Notes: generated by a model not told the origin, from the letters alone. A DNA stretch of 64,000 bases from Lepidodermella squamata (GCA_047495785.1 JBLDXI010000001.1:1860001-1924000), one strand, 5' to 3'. Shown: positions 1-12,545, counted from the stretch's first letter. A program made the numbers and translations.

Positions 1-1688
1 GTTTCCGACGAGAGTATGACGGTTAACGTCCTTAGTGAGCCCTGCAGAAATGCGAGGAGGCTTATTCTTTTTCTTCTTCGAGACATTGCGGTCTGGGGTG
101 AAAACAGCTAACTCTTCTCCGCTATAAACCAAATGCATTAGCAATAGTAAACAATAATTTGCTTATAACTAACTTTACGGCGTAGAAAACGACCTGGCCT
201 TGGATTGGGCTCGAGATACCATCTTCAGGTAGTGAGTCAGTGAGGCCTTTTCCTTTTCGCTTTTTTCGACGATTCTTTGCAATTTTTGTTGACTCGTCAA
301 GAGGCTGCTCACGTTCCAATTGATGGAACGGAGTAGGTGACTTGGAGAGAATGCTTATCGAAACCACATGACCATCTGGGTCTTGCAGTGTGGCCGGCAC
401 AGTTGGTGTCATAGAGGTTCCACTATTGACAATTAGGTCATTCGGAACACTTTCTCGCCTTCCATGACCTGAATTCACGCGAAGGTCGGGTGACTGGCGA
501 GGTGTGAGAAGCGAAGGCATTTGCTTGCTAGCTATTTTAGCCAGATGTTTGGCCGATGCCGGGAATCCACTCGGAGGCTTACCTGTGACAACGACGCTAT
601 GTTTTAATACCTCAGTGGGCTTTGAGGAATCAAGGGTAAATGACTTTTCGGTGATGAAAAACGTTTGTTGTGACATCGTGTCGCCTTCATCGTCCGGCTC
701 AGGGCTGTATTGAACGGCACGATCGACGGTTCTCACGACGGGTTTTACAGGTTCCTGGGACTTGATAGGCTTCGGGAGCTTCTTAATGGGCGGTTTGACC
801 AGGACTAGCGACATCGTTTTCGACCGATCCATTCGTGCCTTTTCCAGGCCTGAGTTACGCTTCATATCAAAACCAGACCCTTTTACATTGAAATCGACCG
901 GGGAGTTTTCTTCCATCTTCTGTAGTTTCGTCGTACCTCTGAAGGGAATGATTTTCGGTAGAGGCTTGAATGTATCGCTCATGGGCGGTGGCTGGGAGAT
1001 TTTATCGTCCATCACCTTAGGTCTAGACTTCTGGGTTAATGAAAGGCCTTTGACTGGAGGGGCAAGGCGGCGAGGAATTAGAAGACCGATGCCCTCGCAA
1101 TCCTTCTTCCAGCGAGTAATCCACGTGCTGAGATTGTTCAGGTCAACTACGGAATCTTTAACGTTGGTTTTTTGTTTCCCAGGGGAAACGGACGAATTTT
1201 CTCTAGAGTAAGGCACCATCATTGATGAGGAATGCGTTCTGATAGACGGGCTTTCAAAGGCTTTCCTAGAAGGAGATGCAATCGTCGGCAAGGCCATTGC
1301 CTTCTCAATCTCAGCCTCCGGAACAGGTAATGCAACTCGAATTTTTAAACGATGCTCTTCATTTTGTTTCGATGGAAGCGCATAAGCATTCGAAAGGCGG
1401 GTTGCAGGAATATGTTTGCGATACTTGAGCAGCCGCTCGGGTGATTTTGGCACCGGTGCTGATTTCAGCGAGATTTTTGTCTGGAATTGCTTTCTTTGAA
1501 TAACAGAAATGGAGATTACTGCCGGGTAAATGCATTTTAAAATACCTTGTTGAAAAGCCGGGAGCCCATGCCAACGTTTTGTTTTCTTCGGAATTCGGCT
1601 CCGACAATATTTTGTTGCCAGGCTGCCTCATTTCCGGCATTGAAGGCATTCGCCTGAAGAATATATGTGGTCTTTTATCCGTTAGCAT
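1..1688 (-). CDS. Unrecognised basic Ser/Pro/Lys-rich protein (3' end beyond window)
   Basis: I do not recognise this gene. Three exons are supported: 1688-1546, 1493-174 and 121-1 (running off the window). The introns (1494-1545 and 122-173) are both 52 nt with GT...AG ends, and joining them keeps one frame open. The visible product is over 520 residues, hydrophilic, rich in Ser, Pro and Lys, with clusters such as NRRKKRKGKG near the current end. There is no signal peptide, membrane segment or known fold, so it looks largely disordered, perhaps a nuclear or scaffold protein (inference). The start at 1688 (MLTDKRPH) is the first ATG of the open frame. A GTG at 1453 is not a start; it is internal to exon 2. 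Confidence 0.6.
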
Positions 1689-2415
1689 GAAAGAATTCTT
1701 ACCCCAAATCCCCCGGCATCAGTCTCACCCTTGTCTCAAAGAACAGAGCATATGGGAAAACAACACCTTCATTGTTCTAATCTCGATGCGAAACACGTAG
1801 AATTGTCAGTGGTTGTTGTTCTCTCATAACTGAATGTAAAACGGCATAACGGTTCGCGCTGATTATTGATTCGCGACCTTGTTTTTACGCTGAATAAAGC
1901 ACGCGCATTTGATGATGTCACTCTCCAACGGCAACGCGTTAATATTTTAACGAGCGGCCAGCCCTCGCTCGTACGCTTGCGCTAGAGGGGGTGTAGGGCT
2001 CTTCGATTTTTTCAAGGAGTCACGTGGGGAATATGGGATGCTGCGAAAGTTAACCAGCCTATCTGAATAATCCTATTCCACCGATTTTCTTTACAAAGTT
2101 TCAAACTCTGAACTGATTGCTGTGCAAGATAACCTTAGCTTCTACTCGGGTTTATCAATGATTGTAGTTCTAACAAAACTACCGCTACAATAGTGAGCTG
2201 CAATGAGATGCAGTCACGATTCTAGGAATGGTCTTGATTTTAAAGAAAACATATTTGTGGCTGCGCTCAGCCTTATAAAGCGCATCCTTTGAAAAAGTTA
2301 AGAAATTGAATAATTAATTTATTCTAATAACAACCATGTCAGCTAAACTAATATTACAGAGTAATTCAAAGGATGATATCGAGTCTAATTTTATTGGTGG
2401 ATTGATGCAGCAGAA
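1689..2415. other. Intergenic, no gene seen
   Basis: The stretch lies between two minus-strand genes and would hold the promoter of the Ser/Pro-rich gene. It contains a GC-rich patch near 1950-2000 with repeated CGCT/GCTCG-type words, followed by AT-rich sequence. I found no supportable ORF, tRNA or repeat. Confidence 0.5.
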
Positions 2416-2757
2416 TTAATTTTCGATCATCTTCTGACAAAGGCGAGTGACCATTGATGAAGTGCGCGCTCGGGTGCCACCACTCCATTTTTCTTGACAT
2501 TCCTCAAATTTGCGCCTCTGCATTTCTCGATCCATGACATTGACGATTTCAGCTAGCTTTTCATTGCTTCGATTCTCGCCGACTCTCATCAACAAATGCT
2601 CTAATAATCGATAAAATGTGGCTTCATTTTAGATGCAAGAATCAAAATCCTTACTCAGTTTCCGTATTTTCGCATCGGTGTTACTGTTGCTGTTCAGTGC
2701 TTCGATTGAACAGGCAAGAATGACGAGGGCAGAGACGAAGATAATCAATGTGTTCAT
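2416..2757 (-). CDS. Small secreted protein, unknown family
   Basis: The product is a predicted 95-residue protein. Exon 1 (2757-2655) encodes a clear signal peptide: MNTLIIF, then a hydrophobic run ending ACSIEA, with likely cleavage near residue 20. Exon 2 (2600-2416) gives a charged helical region with two cysteines. The uninterrupted frame contains a TAA, but it lies inside a 54-nt intron (2601-2654) with a strong GTAAGG donor and a TTATTAG acceptor; removing it preserves frame. The mature part is about 75 residues and could be a secreted peptide or a small helical protein; I see no dibasic cleavage pattern typical of neuropeptides. An in-frame ATG 16 codons upstream is disfavoured because it would bury the signal peptide. 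Confidence 0.6.
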
Positions 2758-3246
2758 TTTGCCTGGTACCGATGAGGATGGAAAAAATCCAAAACAGGAT
2801 GGAATGAGGATGGAAGAGCGGGGTGGCGACACACGTGCTGTCAGAGGCTATTGGAATTAATTGTCGACAGACTAGTACTTCAATTGCCATTAAAATTGTT
2901 AATTGTCAGGCGCTCGATTTTAACAGTATAAAACAGCAAGCCTTAGGCGACTAATCAATAAACGAGTGGTTATTCCTACTCCACGATTAACGCACGATTA
3001 AGCACCAGCGAACATTCACCATATGACTTTGGTCACGATGAGGCTCGCTTCAAAACACAGGATTCAATTGCCAGGAATTGATTTGAAAATACCTGTAGCA
3101 CTCATTTTTGTAGTTTTCATGGGCGGCAGAAAGACAACAGAATTCCCACTTGGAATTTTATTTGTTTATTCTTTCGAAAGGCAATTGACACATGTATTAT
3201 CTACTACCGTGAATAATATATTGATAAAAATAATCCATAGTTTCTT
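2758..3246. other. Intergenic, no gene seen
   Basis: This 489-bp spacer holds the promoter side of the small secreted gene and the 3' flank of the first M4 peptidase gene. It is AT-rich. A short open frame on the plus strand near 3023 has no homology I recognise and no splice context. Confidence 0.5.
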
Positions 3247-5582
3247 TTAGTAAAAGCAAGCGTAAACCTCCAAACCAGAATAGCCAGTAGCCGCATCCAC
3301 AGTGATGTAGTAATCCATTCCTGAATCTGATATTGGTTTAACTACCCATTCATTACTGCCCGTCCAGTAAGGCGCCCAGTCGTAGTCATTCGGAGTCGCA
3401 ACACGTCCCTTCTTAACAAACATATCGGCGTCACCATTATCGCCGTAAATTTGAACATTTTGAGTCGTTGCTCCGAGGGGCACAAAGACAACGTAGTAAC
3501 GAAGGTCACCGGTACTAGCCGCAGTGTTGTATTCAGAATCACAATTAGCTATTCTGATTGGGTTCGATGGTGATCGGCCCGGGGTGGATCTTGGCGTTGT
3601 CGTTGTTGTTGTTGTCGCGCGGGTTGTAGTTGTGGTAACACCAGGTCGGCGGGTTGTTGTAGTTGTAGTAGTCGTAGTTGTTGTGGGAGTATTGGTGTTA
3701 CCATTGCTGGGATTGGCTACACAGTCACTGATATCTAACCCACCCGCTTTCCAAGCATTGATAACAGCAATCGTGTCACCGCCATTAATTTGGTACTGTT
3801 TGACAGCAGATGCAACATCACAACCAGCTTGCTTCAAAGTGGTGTCCTGGCGCCAGAAAAATCGGTTGGCGTAGATGTAAGCGCGACCAGCGAGCCGAGG
3901 ATCCCACCGTGGACTCGTTGCTAGCTTGTAAAAGATGTAATTAGGCACAGCACTGCAGGTATGAGGATCTTGGCACACTGATTTGCCACCGCGGCAGTAA
4001 CGGCTATCTGGAGAGGGGAAGTACCACGAGTATTGGTTATTTTGGGTCATGTCTCGCAGGCAACGATCGTTATTCGCCATGCAATTTTGACCGACACACC
4101 AGTTGACGGAGCCTGAAGCGTAGAACTCAGCCATCATGCCAATAGCGTCTGAGAAAGCTTCATTCAAACAGCCCGGCTCTCCGGAGTAAACCAGCTGTGA
4201 ATTGTCGCTGATATCGGTAACCGCGTGACCGATTTCATGGGCGACTACATCTAGACACGTCCCGAGCGGGTAGAACATGGTACCACCGTCACCGAAATAC
4301 AACGCCTCGCCGTCCCAGTAAGCGTTGTCATAGTTCTGATTGAAATGTACGGCAAAATTCAAAATTCCGGTCGGGGTCAGCTGTGTCAAGCCGCCCCATG
4401 AAGCATTCTTGAGCATGTCCGTCGCTCTTATAGCGTTAGCGAAAGAATCTGCTACCACGCCATAGCCGCGGTTGTTGCCGTCAGTGGGACCAGTCGAGCA
4501 AGGGTATGTATAAACGCGGCTGGATGAGCTTAAATCACTGCGGCCGCTGTTCATATGATAAACGTTGACCGTTCCATCAGCATTTGACATCTGACATTGA
4601 CTTGGACTGAGTCTTTTCGCTTTCGAGGATAGATCCTCCTTGCCTGATGTTGAACCGTAAGTATAACGTCCGGTTTTTGAATTTCCGCCATCCCAGCCTC
4701 CTTTCAAACAACTCCATGAATCTTTCACGGTTTGGAGCTTAGTATCAACTAAGCATGTGAAGCAAATAGCCGCAACTGACTCGGTCATGCTAATGCGAGC
4801 AGCTTTAGAACGGATTTGGACTAAATCAGCATAGACAACACTATCAGGATCAGAGGTGTTGGTGCCGTAGTCGTAGACAAATCGTTCAGACGTAGTGTTC
4901 AGGATTCGTCCGTCAGTTTCGGTTTGATATTTTGTTTTGCAAACTGCTTCCGACATACCAGGGATCGGCAGAGACCTGCTAGCGCCTCTTTTGAATTTTA
5001 GAACTATGTCATTTTTCGGATTATCAGTGGATACAATGGCTAAGCCGCGGACGCCAGCTTTCTTTTCGACTACTGTGGCACCGCTGCCCCAAACTTTCAA
5101 GTTGTTGATCCTGTGTTCGTAACGTTTGATTACGTCGCCGTTTGGGAGTTCCATTTCATTGCCGGTTGGGACGATTTGCTCATTAGCACCTTCAGTGTCT
5201 GTTGCTAGGCCGAAGAGAGATCTGGAAGCGGGCTGCTCAATAGCTCTAAACGCTTCGTCTGTTTTAGAAAAAGTCAATGCTTGCTATTAACATTCGATAG
5301 GAGTAGAGATTTCTAACCTTTGTCTGGAGGGGCAGATTTTTGTCTTGCATTTCCAGATGCTGAGCTGCTTGGTGTAGCCCGAGTCGGCGCCCTCCTAGGC
5401 TGAGTAGTTCTTGTAGTTGTTTCTTCATCAACGCTACCATCATCATCATCGCCATCTTGGCCATAAGTATTTCTGCCCCCTCCGCGGCCCCAACCTCCTA
5501 GACCTCCTCCAGGTTGAGTAAATGCCAAATTCAGGCAATACAGGAAACAGAAAATCACAGCAAGAAAGCTTAACCTTGCCAT
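3247..5582 (-). CDS. Secreted M4 (thermolysin-like) metallopeptidase, copy A
   Basis: Two exons, 5582-5318 and 5258-3247, are joined across a 59-nt phase-1 intron and encode 758 residues. Residues 1-22 are a signal peptide; a Gly/Asp/Thr-rich segment follows. An FTP-type propeptide ('LPNGDVIKRYEH...') precedes the M4 catalytic domain. The zinc site is HEIGHAVTD at about 429-437, with the third ligand in LNEAFSD (about E455), and the thermolysin-type histidine is in DPHTCSAVPNYIFYKLA. A poly-Thr linker leads to a C-terminal PPC-like beta-sandwich (NGDADMFVKKG...DWAPYWTG) ending YACFY. This layout is known from bacterial vibriolysin/pseudolysin-type enzymes. It is probably secreted as a zymogen that cleaves extracellular proteins. 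It has far fewer introns than copies B-D. A TATAAAG on the minus strand near 5704-5710 is a possible promoter element. Confidence 0.9.
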
Positions 5583-5969
5583 TTTACTTCTTCGAATCTA
5601 CTGTACTCTTTAGACCAACGTGATTCCTTCTTATATCTAATGCATGCAGGTGTTTACAGGTGTAATTACACGCCTTACGTATGCGTGTTCGTGTGGCTGG
5701 CATCTTTATAACCACTCGATTACTGGCGGCAATAGTAATCGTGCTCGGCGTGTAATAAATGTCGTCATGTCGAGCCAGCTCAGAATTCAACTTGACAATG
5801 CTTAATTGTATATACCCATCGCCAAGTTACATAGCGGCATCTAATGAGTCATCCGTTTTATCAAGAATCGTCACCTACGTCTTCAACAATAAATCATTCT
5901 TGGAACTTGGAACGTAGTAAATCACTCTTGGATAACATGTGGTCACTTTGCTTTAAAATCAAAAGGTTA
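5583..5969. other. Intergenic spacer between M4 genes A and B
   Basis: This 387-bp spacer contains the presumed promoter of copy A, including the minus-strand TATAAAG at 5704-5710 about 120 bp upstream of its ATG, and the 3' flank of copy B. I see no gene. Confidence 0.5.
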
Positions 5970-8900
5970 TCAATAGTAGCAAGCGTATAGCTCAAGTCCT
6001 GAAAAGGCGGAGGCTGCGTGTATCAAGATGTGGTAGTCCATATTTCGTCGATTGATAGGCTCTACCACCCACTCATCGGACCCTAAATAATAATTTTCAT
6101 TATTCAAAGACTTTCCTTCCAGATATACAAAATTACCTTCCCAGAAGGGAGCCCAGTCATATGAACTCTGATTGGAAATATCATGTGAGTAAGAAATATA
6201 TTTAGAACTTTAATAAGGTCTTACCAGTGTTGGCTGAGAGCCAGCTTTTATCTGTTACATAGAAAGTACGAGTTAAGTTTGCATTAGATTCAAGAGTTCT
6301 TAAACCCACGTAAAGATCTGCATCGCCATTCTTTGCATAAATTTGCACATTTTGGGTTTTGGCATTTGCTGGAACTGATATCACAAAACGGATTTGTTCA
6401 TTTGTTTTCGCCCAAATTCCTGAACATTGATAACATTTCATTAGACTCTCTTCATGTCAGCGAATAAATACCCATAATTGATTTGCAGTTTGTCAATCGT
6501 TTCGCCGGGAATAAAGCCATTGTGGTTGTTTGCTTCGCTGTTGTCGTACTCGGACGTTTAGTGGTAGTGGTGGTAGTGGTAGTTGTTGTCGGTTTGGTAG
6601 TAGTCGTTGTAACGCCTTTAATCGTGGGTACTGACAGTATTACTTTAGCGGGCGTCGTCGTCGGGGTGGTAGCAGCAGTTGTTGTACTAGCTGTAGTTGT
6701 GGTTTTTGTCGTCGTTGAAGTTGTGGGGGACGTTGGAGTGGTCGGCGGAGGCGTAGTCGTCGTGACCCATGGCTCCCAGTCCGAACCCTTCGTAATGCAG
6801 TCGCTAAGGTCAATACCAGCAGCACCCCAAGCCTTCCCGACAGCGGCCACGTCGCCCCCAGCAAGATTCGCCGTCTGAACCGCGGTTGCCACATCACACC
6901 CAGCTTGCTTGATAGTTGTTTCCTGCTTCCAGAACATGCGATTTGCAACCAGAAATGCGCGGGCTGCCGATTTGGTAGTCCAACCACTTGAAGTCGCTAA
7001 CTTGTAGAAGATGTAGTTCGGAATCGCACTACACGTGTGCTGAAACATCATCTTTCATATCAATAACTAAGCAAGTAAAGGTAATTACCGGGTCAAAGCA
7101 ATCAGATGGGTTTGCCTCATTGCAATATTTCGGGTCAGGGGTTGGAAAAAACCCAGAGTATGGTGTGTAAACTTTGAGATCGCGAAGGAATGGCAACGAT
7201 ACCATGCACTCGGGCGCGATCAGGAAATCGTTCTTCCCTGTTGCGTAGTACTCGGCTAATTCTCCCATTATGTCGGAAAAAGCTTCGTTCAAACAGCCAG
7301 GCTCGCCACTGTAAATCAACGCTGAACCACTGCCAGTGACTGCATGCCCGATTTCATGCGCAACGATGTCCAAGCATGACTGAAAGATGGAATGAGATTG
7401 TCAAACTGCGATGATTCTATGAAAAGACAACAACCCCTAAGGAATAGAAATACTTCGATCCATCTCCGAAATACAAAGCTGTGCCGTCCCAATAAGCTGG
7501 ATCACAAAAGTATGAGCAAGTAGTCGCGAATTTAAGGAAACTGAACTTGCCATTGTCGTATCCGCTTTTGAAATGAACAGCCATTTTCAGCTTCCCGGCC
7601 GGAATGATTTGTTTCATGGTTTCAAATCCCCCTACAGAATGGTACAGACTTGTCGCAACAATGAAAAAATCTCACTGACCGTATTCGGGATTGAGCAGCA
7701 TTTCGTATGTCTTCAGACCATTGTACAAAGTATCAGCTGGATAAGGTTAGAATTGTAAGGTTTGAAACTGATTTTGTGGTATGTACCTAAAGCGCCGTAA
7801 GATCGGCTATCATCGTCTTCGTCCAAGCCTTTGAGTAACATCAAGTGTAATTCGAATCACGCAGGTGACATGAAAATTACCAGTTTCACACGTAAAAGTA
7901 TGCGGCTTTAGGCTATCATCTATGTCCCAATAGCTATTATGCATGTGTAGCACCTGAACTGTCAAATCAGGATTTGATAGCTGGCAATTCGTGTCTGACA
8001 ACTTCAAAACAGGCAAAGGATCCTTGCCGTTCTCGCCGTAGGAATACTGCCCCATTCGCTTATTGCCGCCCTTGTACCCTGAGTGAATACCACTCCAATG
8101 TTTCAGCACCTTATTCGCTCGCGTGTCCACAAGGCAGTAGATCAAAAGAGGATCAAACTCATCGGAACTTGCTCGTTTCATCTCAACCAAATCTGCATAA
8201 ACTGTGTCGTTCAAACCTCCCGCTCCTCGGTCGTAAACAAAGCGTTCCAAGTCAAACTCCACATCAGTCAAATCCGCATTGGGCTTACTCGCTGAATATG
8301 CCTTTTTACAGGATTCTTTAGACGCCTCTTCCGCCGGCAATGAGCGCAAAGTGCCAAGACTGTGCTCATACTTCAGCGCGATATTTTGTGAGAGCCGCGA
8401 TGCAGATGGAGGCGCGAAAACCTTCCAAACGCCTGATTTCTTCTCGACAATCGTCGCACCGCTGTTCCAAACTCTGAAACCTGCAACGCGATGGTCGACT
8501 CGCCGCATCCGAGTGCCGTCTTTCAGCTCTAGAGGTGAACCAGAGTCTGTAACAGTTTCGAGGTTCGATGTTAATAGCAGCAAATCTCGAGATGTTGGCT
8601 TGGCAATATTCGCGAAATCGCTGGCTATTCAGGTGCAAGCAAGTTCGAATAGATTTACATTGAAGTCCAAGTATTGTACCTTTGTCTGGCTTCAACATTT
8701 TTATCCTGCCGTTATTTGGTGGATTTGGTGCCATCTGGAACACTGAGCCAAACTGTGCGATGGGCGGAAACGTTGCCTTTTTGGTAGTGGTAGTGGCTTT
8801 AGTGTATGTTTTCGTCACACTTCTCGTCGTAGTCTTCGAAGCAGAAAATGGTGTTGAATTGTATGCCCTTACCCCGATTCTGATTCCAACCCGGCCTTGC

Positions 8901-8995
8901 GAATTGGATGTAGCATTGTCGACGCCGTCGCTTTTGGCGAAAGATAGTAAGGTGATCAAACCCACCACAAACAATGGGTTCAAAGAATTTCTCAT
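5970..8995 (-). CDS. Secreted M4 metallopeptidase, copy B
   Basis: Twelve exons give 800 residues: 8995-8680, 8585-7881, 7828-7787, 7736-7680, 7631-7551, 7496-7435, 7379-7089, 7039-6472, 6419-6310, 6251-6225, 6167-6137, 6082-5970. The product has a signal peptide, Thr/Lys-rich spacer, FTP propeptide (LKDGTRMRRVDHRV) and a catalytic domain with HEIGHAVTG, LNEAFSD and HTCSAIPNYIFYKLA. A Thr-rich linker and a PPC-like domain ending LELYACYY follow. All zinc and catalytic positions are retained. The first intron matches copy A in place and phase (after PDK). The 7497-7550 intron has a GC donor (GCAAGT) and is 54 nt, so reading through stays open; alignment to copy A (DNAYWDG) shows it must be removed. 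The 27-nt exon 6225-6251 was placed by alignment to copy C (DLYIRAGS). Confidence 0.85.
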
Positions 8996-9493
8996 TCTGT
9001 GCGGCTATGAAACACGTTATTCTATACGCTTTTAGCTGTTTTTACTCTATAATGTTATACTCCATTTTTTCGTAGAAATTAACGGCACAACACGTAAATG
9101 ATCCGCAAGTAAGATAAGTAAGACGTCTACGAAATCTGTATGCCGTCCGGTTTCGACTTCGTGCTTTTCCATTGCAGAAATGTCCGCGAAGTCAAAAGCG
9201 GATGCTATTTTTTCATTTTTTCAGGGCAAAATGAACCTTCAAGTAATGTCTACCGCAAACTGATCATCACGAACCAGACATTGACCTATCCTGGATGAAA
9301 TCGTCATCAAAGCTTCCGCTTAGAGAGATACCATGCCTTATGTGAATAAACGGACTACATGTAAACAAGTATATTGAATTTTATTGTTCAGATCCCGAAA
9401 ATAACAATAAAATCGCGGCTAATTTTACTAAAAATAGCATCCGCTATTATGGCAAATTAATCGTAACAAAGCGGAATCGTCTCGAATGGAAGC
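8996..9493. other. Intergenic spacer between M4 genes B and C
   Basis: About 500 bp of AT-rich sequence upstream of copy B and downstream of copy C. No coding or RNA gene is visible. Two near-identical words around 9199-9215 and 9427-9445 (AAAAGCGGATGCTATTTT-like and AAAATAGCATCCGCTATT-like) are inverted and could form a weak foldback of about 240 bp. Confidence 0.4.
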
Positions 9494-12400
9494 TTAAATG
9501 AAGCAGGCGTTGAGGGAAACGTCATCAAACCTGAGAAAAGAGAGTCTTAACACAAAAAAAAACGAAAAGTACAAGAAAAAACTTACGCTTTCGAGGCGTA
9601 AATCATGATGTAGTACCAGCCTTTGACAGTAATTTTCGTCCTAACCCATTCAACACTGCCCTTCCAGAATGGTCGATATTGATCCGTACTTCCCTAATCG
9701 CGATAAAAATGAGTTGGTGATGACTAAAAATAACAAATCTTCCTCTCACCTGGGCAACTGTTGGAATAGATCCAGCTCGGATGTACAAGTCCGCATCACC
9801 TGAGGAAAGTAAGACAATTCGCTATTAAATCCAGAAATGTTTCCAAGTTACCAGTGAATCCGTCGATGAAAACATTCATCCTATCAACGCTATCGGCAAC
9901 GAAAATCTTGAAATACAAAGCCTTGCCATCACCAGCTGCCAGGTCTGAAACAGCTTCATTTTAGCGAATGGTATCAAGTATATAGACAAAAACCTGCCTT
10001 CGTAATCTTCGCAATTCTGAATGATCCTAATGTTATCAGAAGGCGCCGGGGTAGCAGGAACAGGGGCTGATGGGGGCCTCATCGTAGCAACTGTAGGTAA
10101 AGGCCTGTAAGTAACCGGAGCGAAAGTTGGCCTGGTAGCTGCTTGAGTGGTCTGGCGGTTCGGGATAAGCCAGGTAAGCCAAGCTGGGACAGTGATACTC
10201 CACCCAGTAGTAGTAGCCCTAGTAGCCGGGGCAGCAGTTGGTCGGGGCTGGGGTGGCGGAGGCGGCGGGGTAGGTCTGTAAGTTGGACCTGGTGGGGCTT
10301 GGGTCGGTGGTGGCCTGGGTCCAGGGGTGGGCATGCATCCTGAAATATCGATATCCACAGCTTTGAAAGCTTCCATCAAATAACGCGGCTCGCCCCCGAT
10401 CCTGTACTGATTTGCTGAAACTGCCACGTCGCAAGCTGCTTGTTTCATTTTATGATTCTACAAGACCGATTTATGTTATAAAAAAAATATTTGTTGTAAG
10501 AAAAACCTTTTTCCAGAAGGCAGCATTCGCGTTCAAGAAGACCTTCCAAGCGCTTTTAATGTCCCAAGTTGGTGAGGTAGCTAGCTTATAGAAGACGTAG
10601 TTGTAGATGGCACTGCAGTGGTGAGGATCGGAATCTGCTGCGAATTTCGTGATTGACATAGGAATAGTCATATCGCGGAGGTAAGGTCGCTGTTCAACAT
10701 GACCGTATTGCTCATAATTCATAAATATTTCCAAATTCACGGCTTACGGATTTCATGCAACTTGCGCCAATTTTGAAGTCATTTTTGCCTTCTACATAAA
10801 ATTCAAGTGCTTCAGCCATCATGTCCGAAAACGCCTACATTAATCCATGATGCGTGACGTTATTTTAACCAAACAAAAATGCTTGCTACCTCATTCATAC
10901 ACCCAGACTCGCCTTCGTAGATGAGATCCGACGTCATTTGGGTGACGCTGTGGCCGATTTCGTGCGCAACAACGTCAGCACATGTGCACAGCCTGTCAGT
11001 CAATAAATTTTAAAATTAGAAAAATGAAGGCGAAATAAAAGAGATACACATACGGTACAAATGTGGAGCCTCCATCGCCTACATAAAACGCCGAACCATC
11101 CCAAAATGCGTTATCGTACCTTAAAGACCGATGCTTAAAGTTGAGAAACGGGAAAAGCTGGACCTTACTTCACGTTGAAATGCGCGCCAACATTAAACGT
11201 TCCCACCGGGGTGTATTTGTTGATGTCCCGAGAAAATCCTATAATGGAGCGATGAAGGATTAGGTAATTTTAATCCTAGTCAACGCGCTTTACCCCAGTC
11301 AGGATCCAGTAAAAATTGGACAGTTTTATTCGCGTTGTAGAAACAATCAGCTGTCGAAAATAATGTTGAATTCTGAACTTTTGATTGATCATTTTCTCAC
11401 CCATGGGCCCGTAGGCACCATTGATAGGATCATCCGGTCCGCTCTGGCAGTTGTAGGATACCACAGGCGTAGACCCGGGTGAAATTCGGCTGGACCTGCT
11501 ATTCATGTTGTAAACGGTAACTGTCTTAGCGGCGTTTTGCATAAGGCATTGGCCCTGGCTGTTTGTTATAGCAGGCAGCTGAGGGCGATTCGGAGATTCT
11601 CCATAGCGATACCTGATTTTTTAAAACAAACTTGAATCAACCAAGAAAACTTTGCATCGACTCACTTTCCAGTTCTTGTGTTGCCGCCGTAGCCGAAATA
11701 TGTGTGAAGGCCATCCCAAGATTTCAGGACCTAAAAAACTGTCAATAAGGAACGAAGCCAGGTGATTGCCCGAAATTTTAACCTCGCGTTTTCGCATGTC
11801 GATCAAGCACAGGACTCGGAATGGTATATTTTTGACATATTCTAAGCCCCTTATATCAGCTTCAACTGCCAGGGTTTGCGAGCCATCTGCAGCTTGGTAG
11901 AAATAAGTTCGTGTTTTGTTGTCGTAGACCTAAGAAAGACAATTTTCTCCTAAAATTACCAGCTCGAAGTCGAAATTTACTGTATCTCTAGATTCGACCT
12001 CCCAATGGACCTTGCAAATATTGATGGCCGCTGCATCTGGAACGCCGCTGTTGTCGCTTGCAGCTTCCCTCGGAATGCGTCGCAATTTTTGAGGGCCAGA
12101 TGCCGATCGGATCTTAGAAGGTCCAGCGCATAGACCTCGAATAGCTGGCGGTTTGCGAACTGCTACGCCAGAATTCCAAACAGGAATGTTGTCGACAGTA
12201 TGTTCCAGCCTAGATATGACTGACCCATCAGGCATTGTCACCTCTAAAATTGAATTCCATGAAGAAAAATGAAAACAAAAGCAATCGGCATGTACCGATT
12301 CCTGTGGGCACCAAGTCCTCGTTTTCATTGGTCAACTCGAAGATATCCCGAGCTCGAGGGGGAGCTTCATCATCGGCTAAACCTAGGCAAGGATCGTCGT

Positions 12401-12545
12401 CATCCACCGGGGTTTGCTCATCTGAATCAACTACGGTCGCGTTATCATCAGACTTCTCTAAAACCCTGAAATCAGGCCTAGCTATCCGATCAGCTGCGGC
12501 TATGTTGAAGATCAGAAAAAGGAGTAGAGCCTGTTTTATTGGCAT
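9494..12545 (-). CDS. Secreted M4 metallopeptidase, copy C
   Basis: Sixteen exons give 749 residues: 12545-12296, 12243-11981, 11929-11783, 11730-11666, 11612-11401, 11350-11294, 11238-11169, 11119-11054, 10992-10890, 10834-10748, 10689-10507, 10457-9998, 9944-9852, 9799-9750, 9693-9587, 9530-9494. It has a signal peptide (MPIKQALLLFLIFNIAAA), an Asp-rich pro-region, FTP segment (MPDGSVISRLEHTVD), HEIGHSVTQ zinc motif, MNEAFSD, and HHCSAIYNYVFYKLA. The linker is Pro-rich (PPPPPPPQPRP) rather than Thr-rich as in A, B and D. The PPC-like domain ends with a 37-nt exon encoding FDDVSLNACFI. Intron 9945-9997 has a GC donor (GCAGGT), where copy D has GT at the homologous site. Copy C is the closest relative of D. 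Confidence 0.85.

Noticed and set aside
2601-2654. In-frame stop suggesting a pseudogene or stop readthrough in the small secreted gene
   Set aside because: The stop lies in a 54-nt intron with strong splice sites; removing it restores the frame.
3524-3874. Plus-strand Val-rich open frames (also near 6483-6878 and 13526-13969)
   Set aside because: They are antisense shadows of the Thr-rich linkers of M4 copies A, B and D; ACN repeats read backwards give Val.
7497-7550. Continuous reading through this segment in M4 copy B
   Set aside because: It is open only because the intron is 54 nt; alignment with copies A, C and D places DN directly before (A/F)(Y/F)WDG.
11930-11959. A 30-nt intron in M4 copy C (GTAATT...CTTAG)
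   Set aside because: A 51-nt intron starting at GTAAAT 21 nt upstream aligns exactly with copy D and is a normal size.
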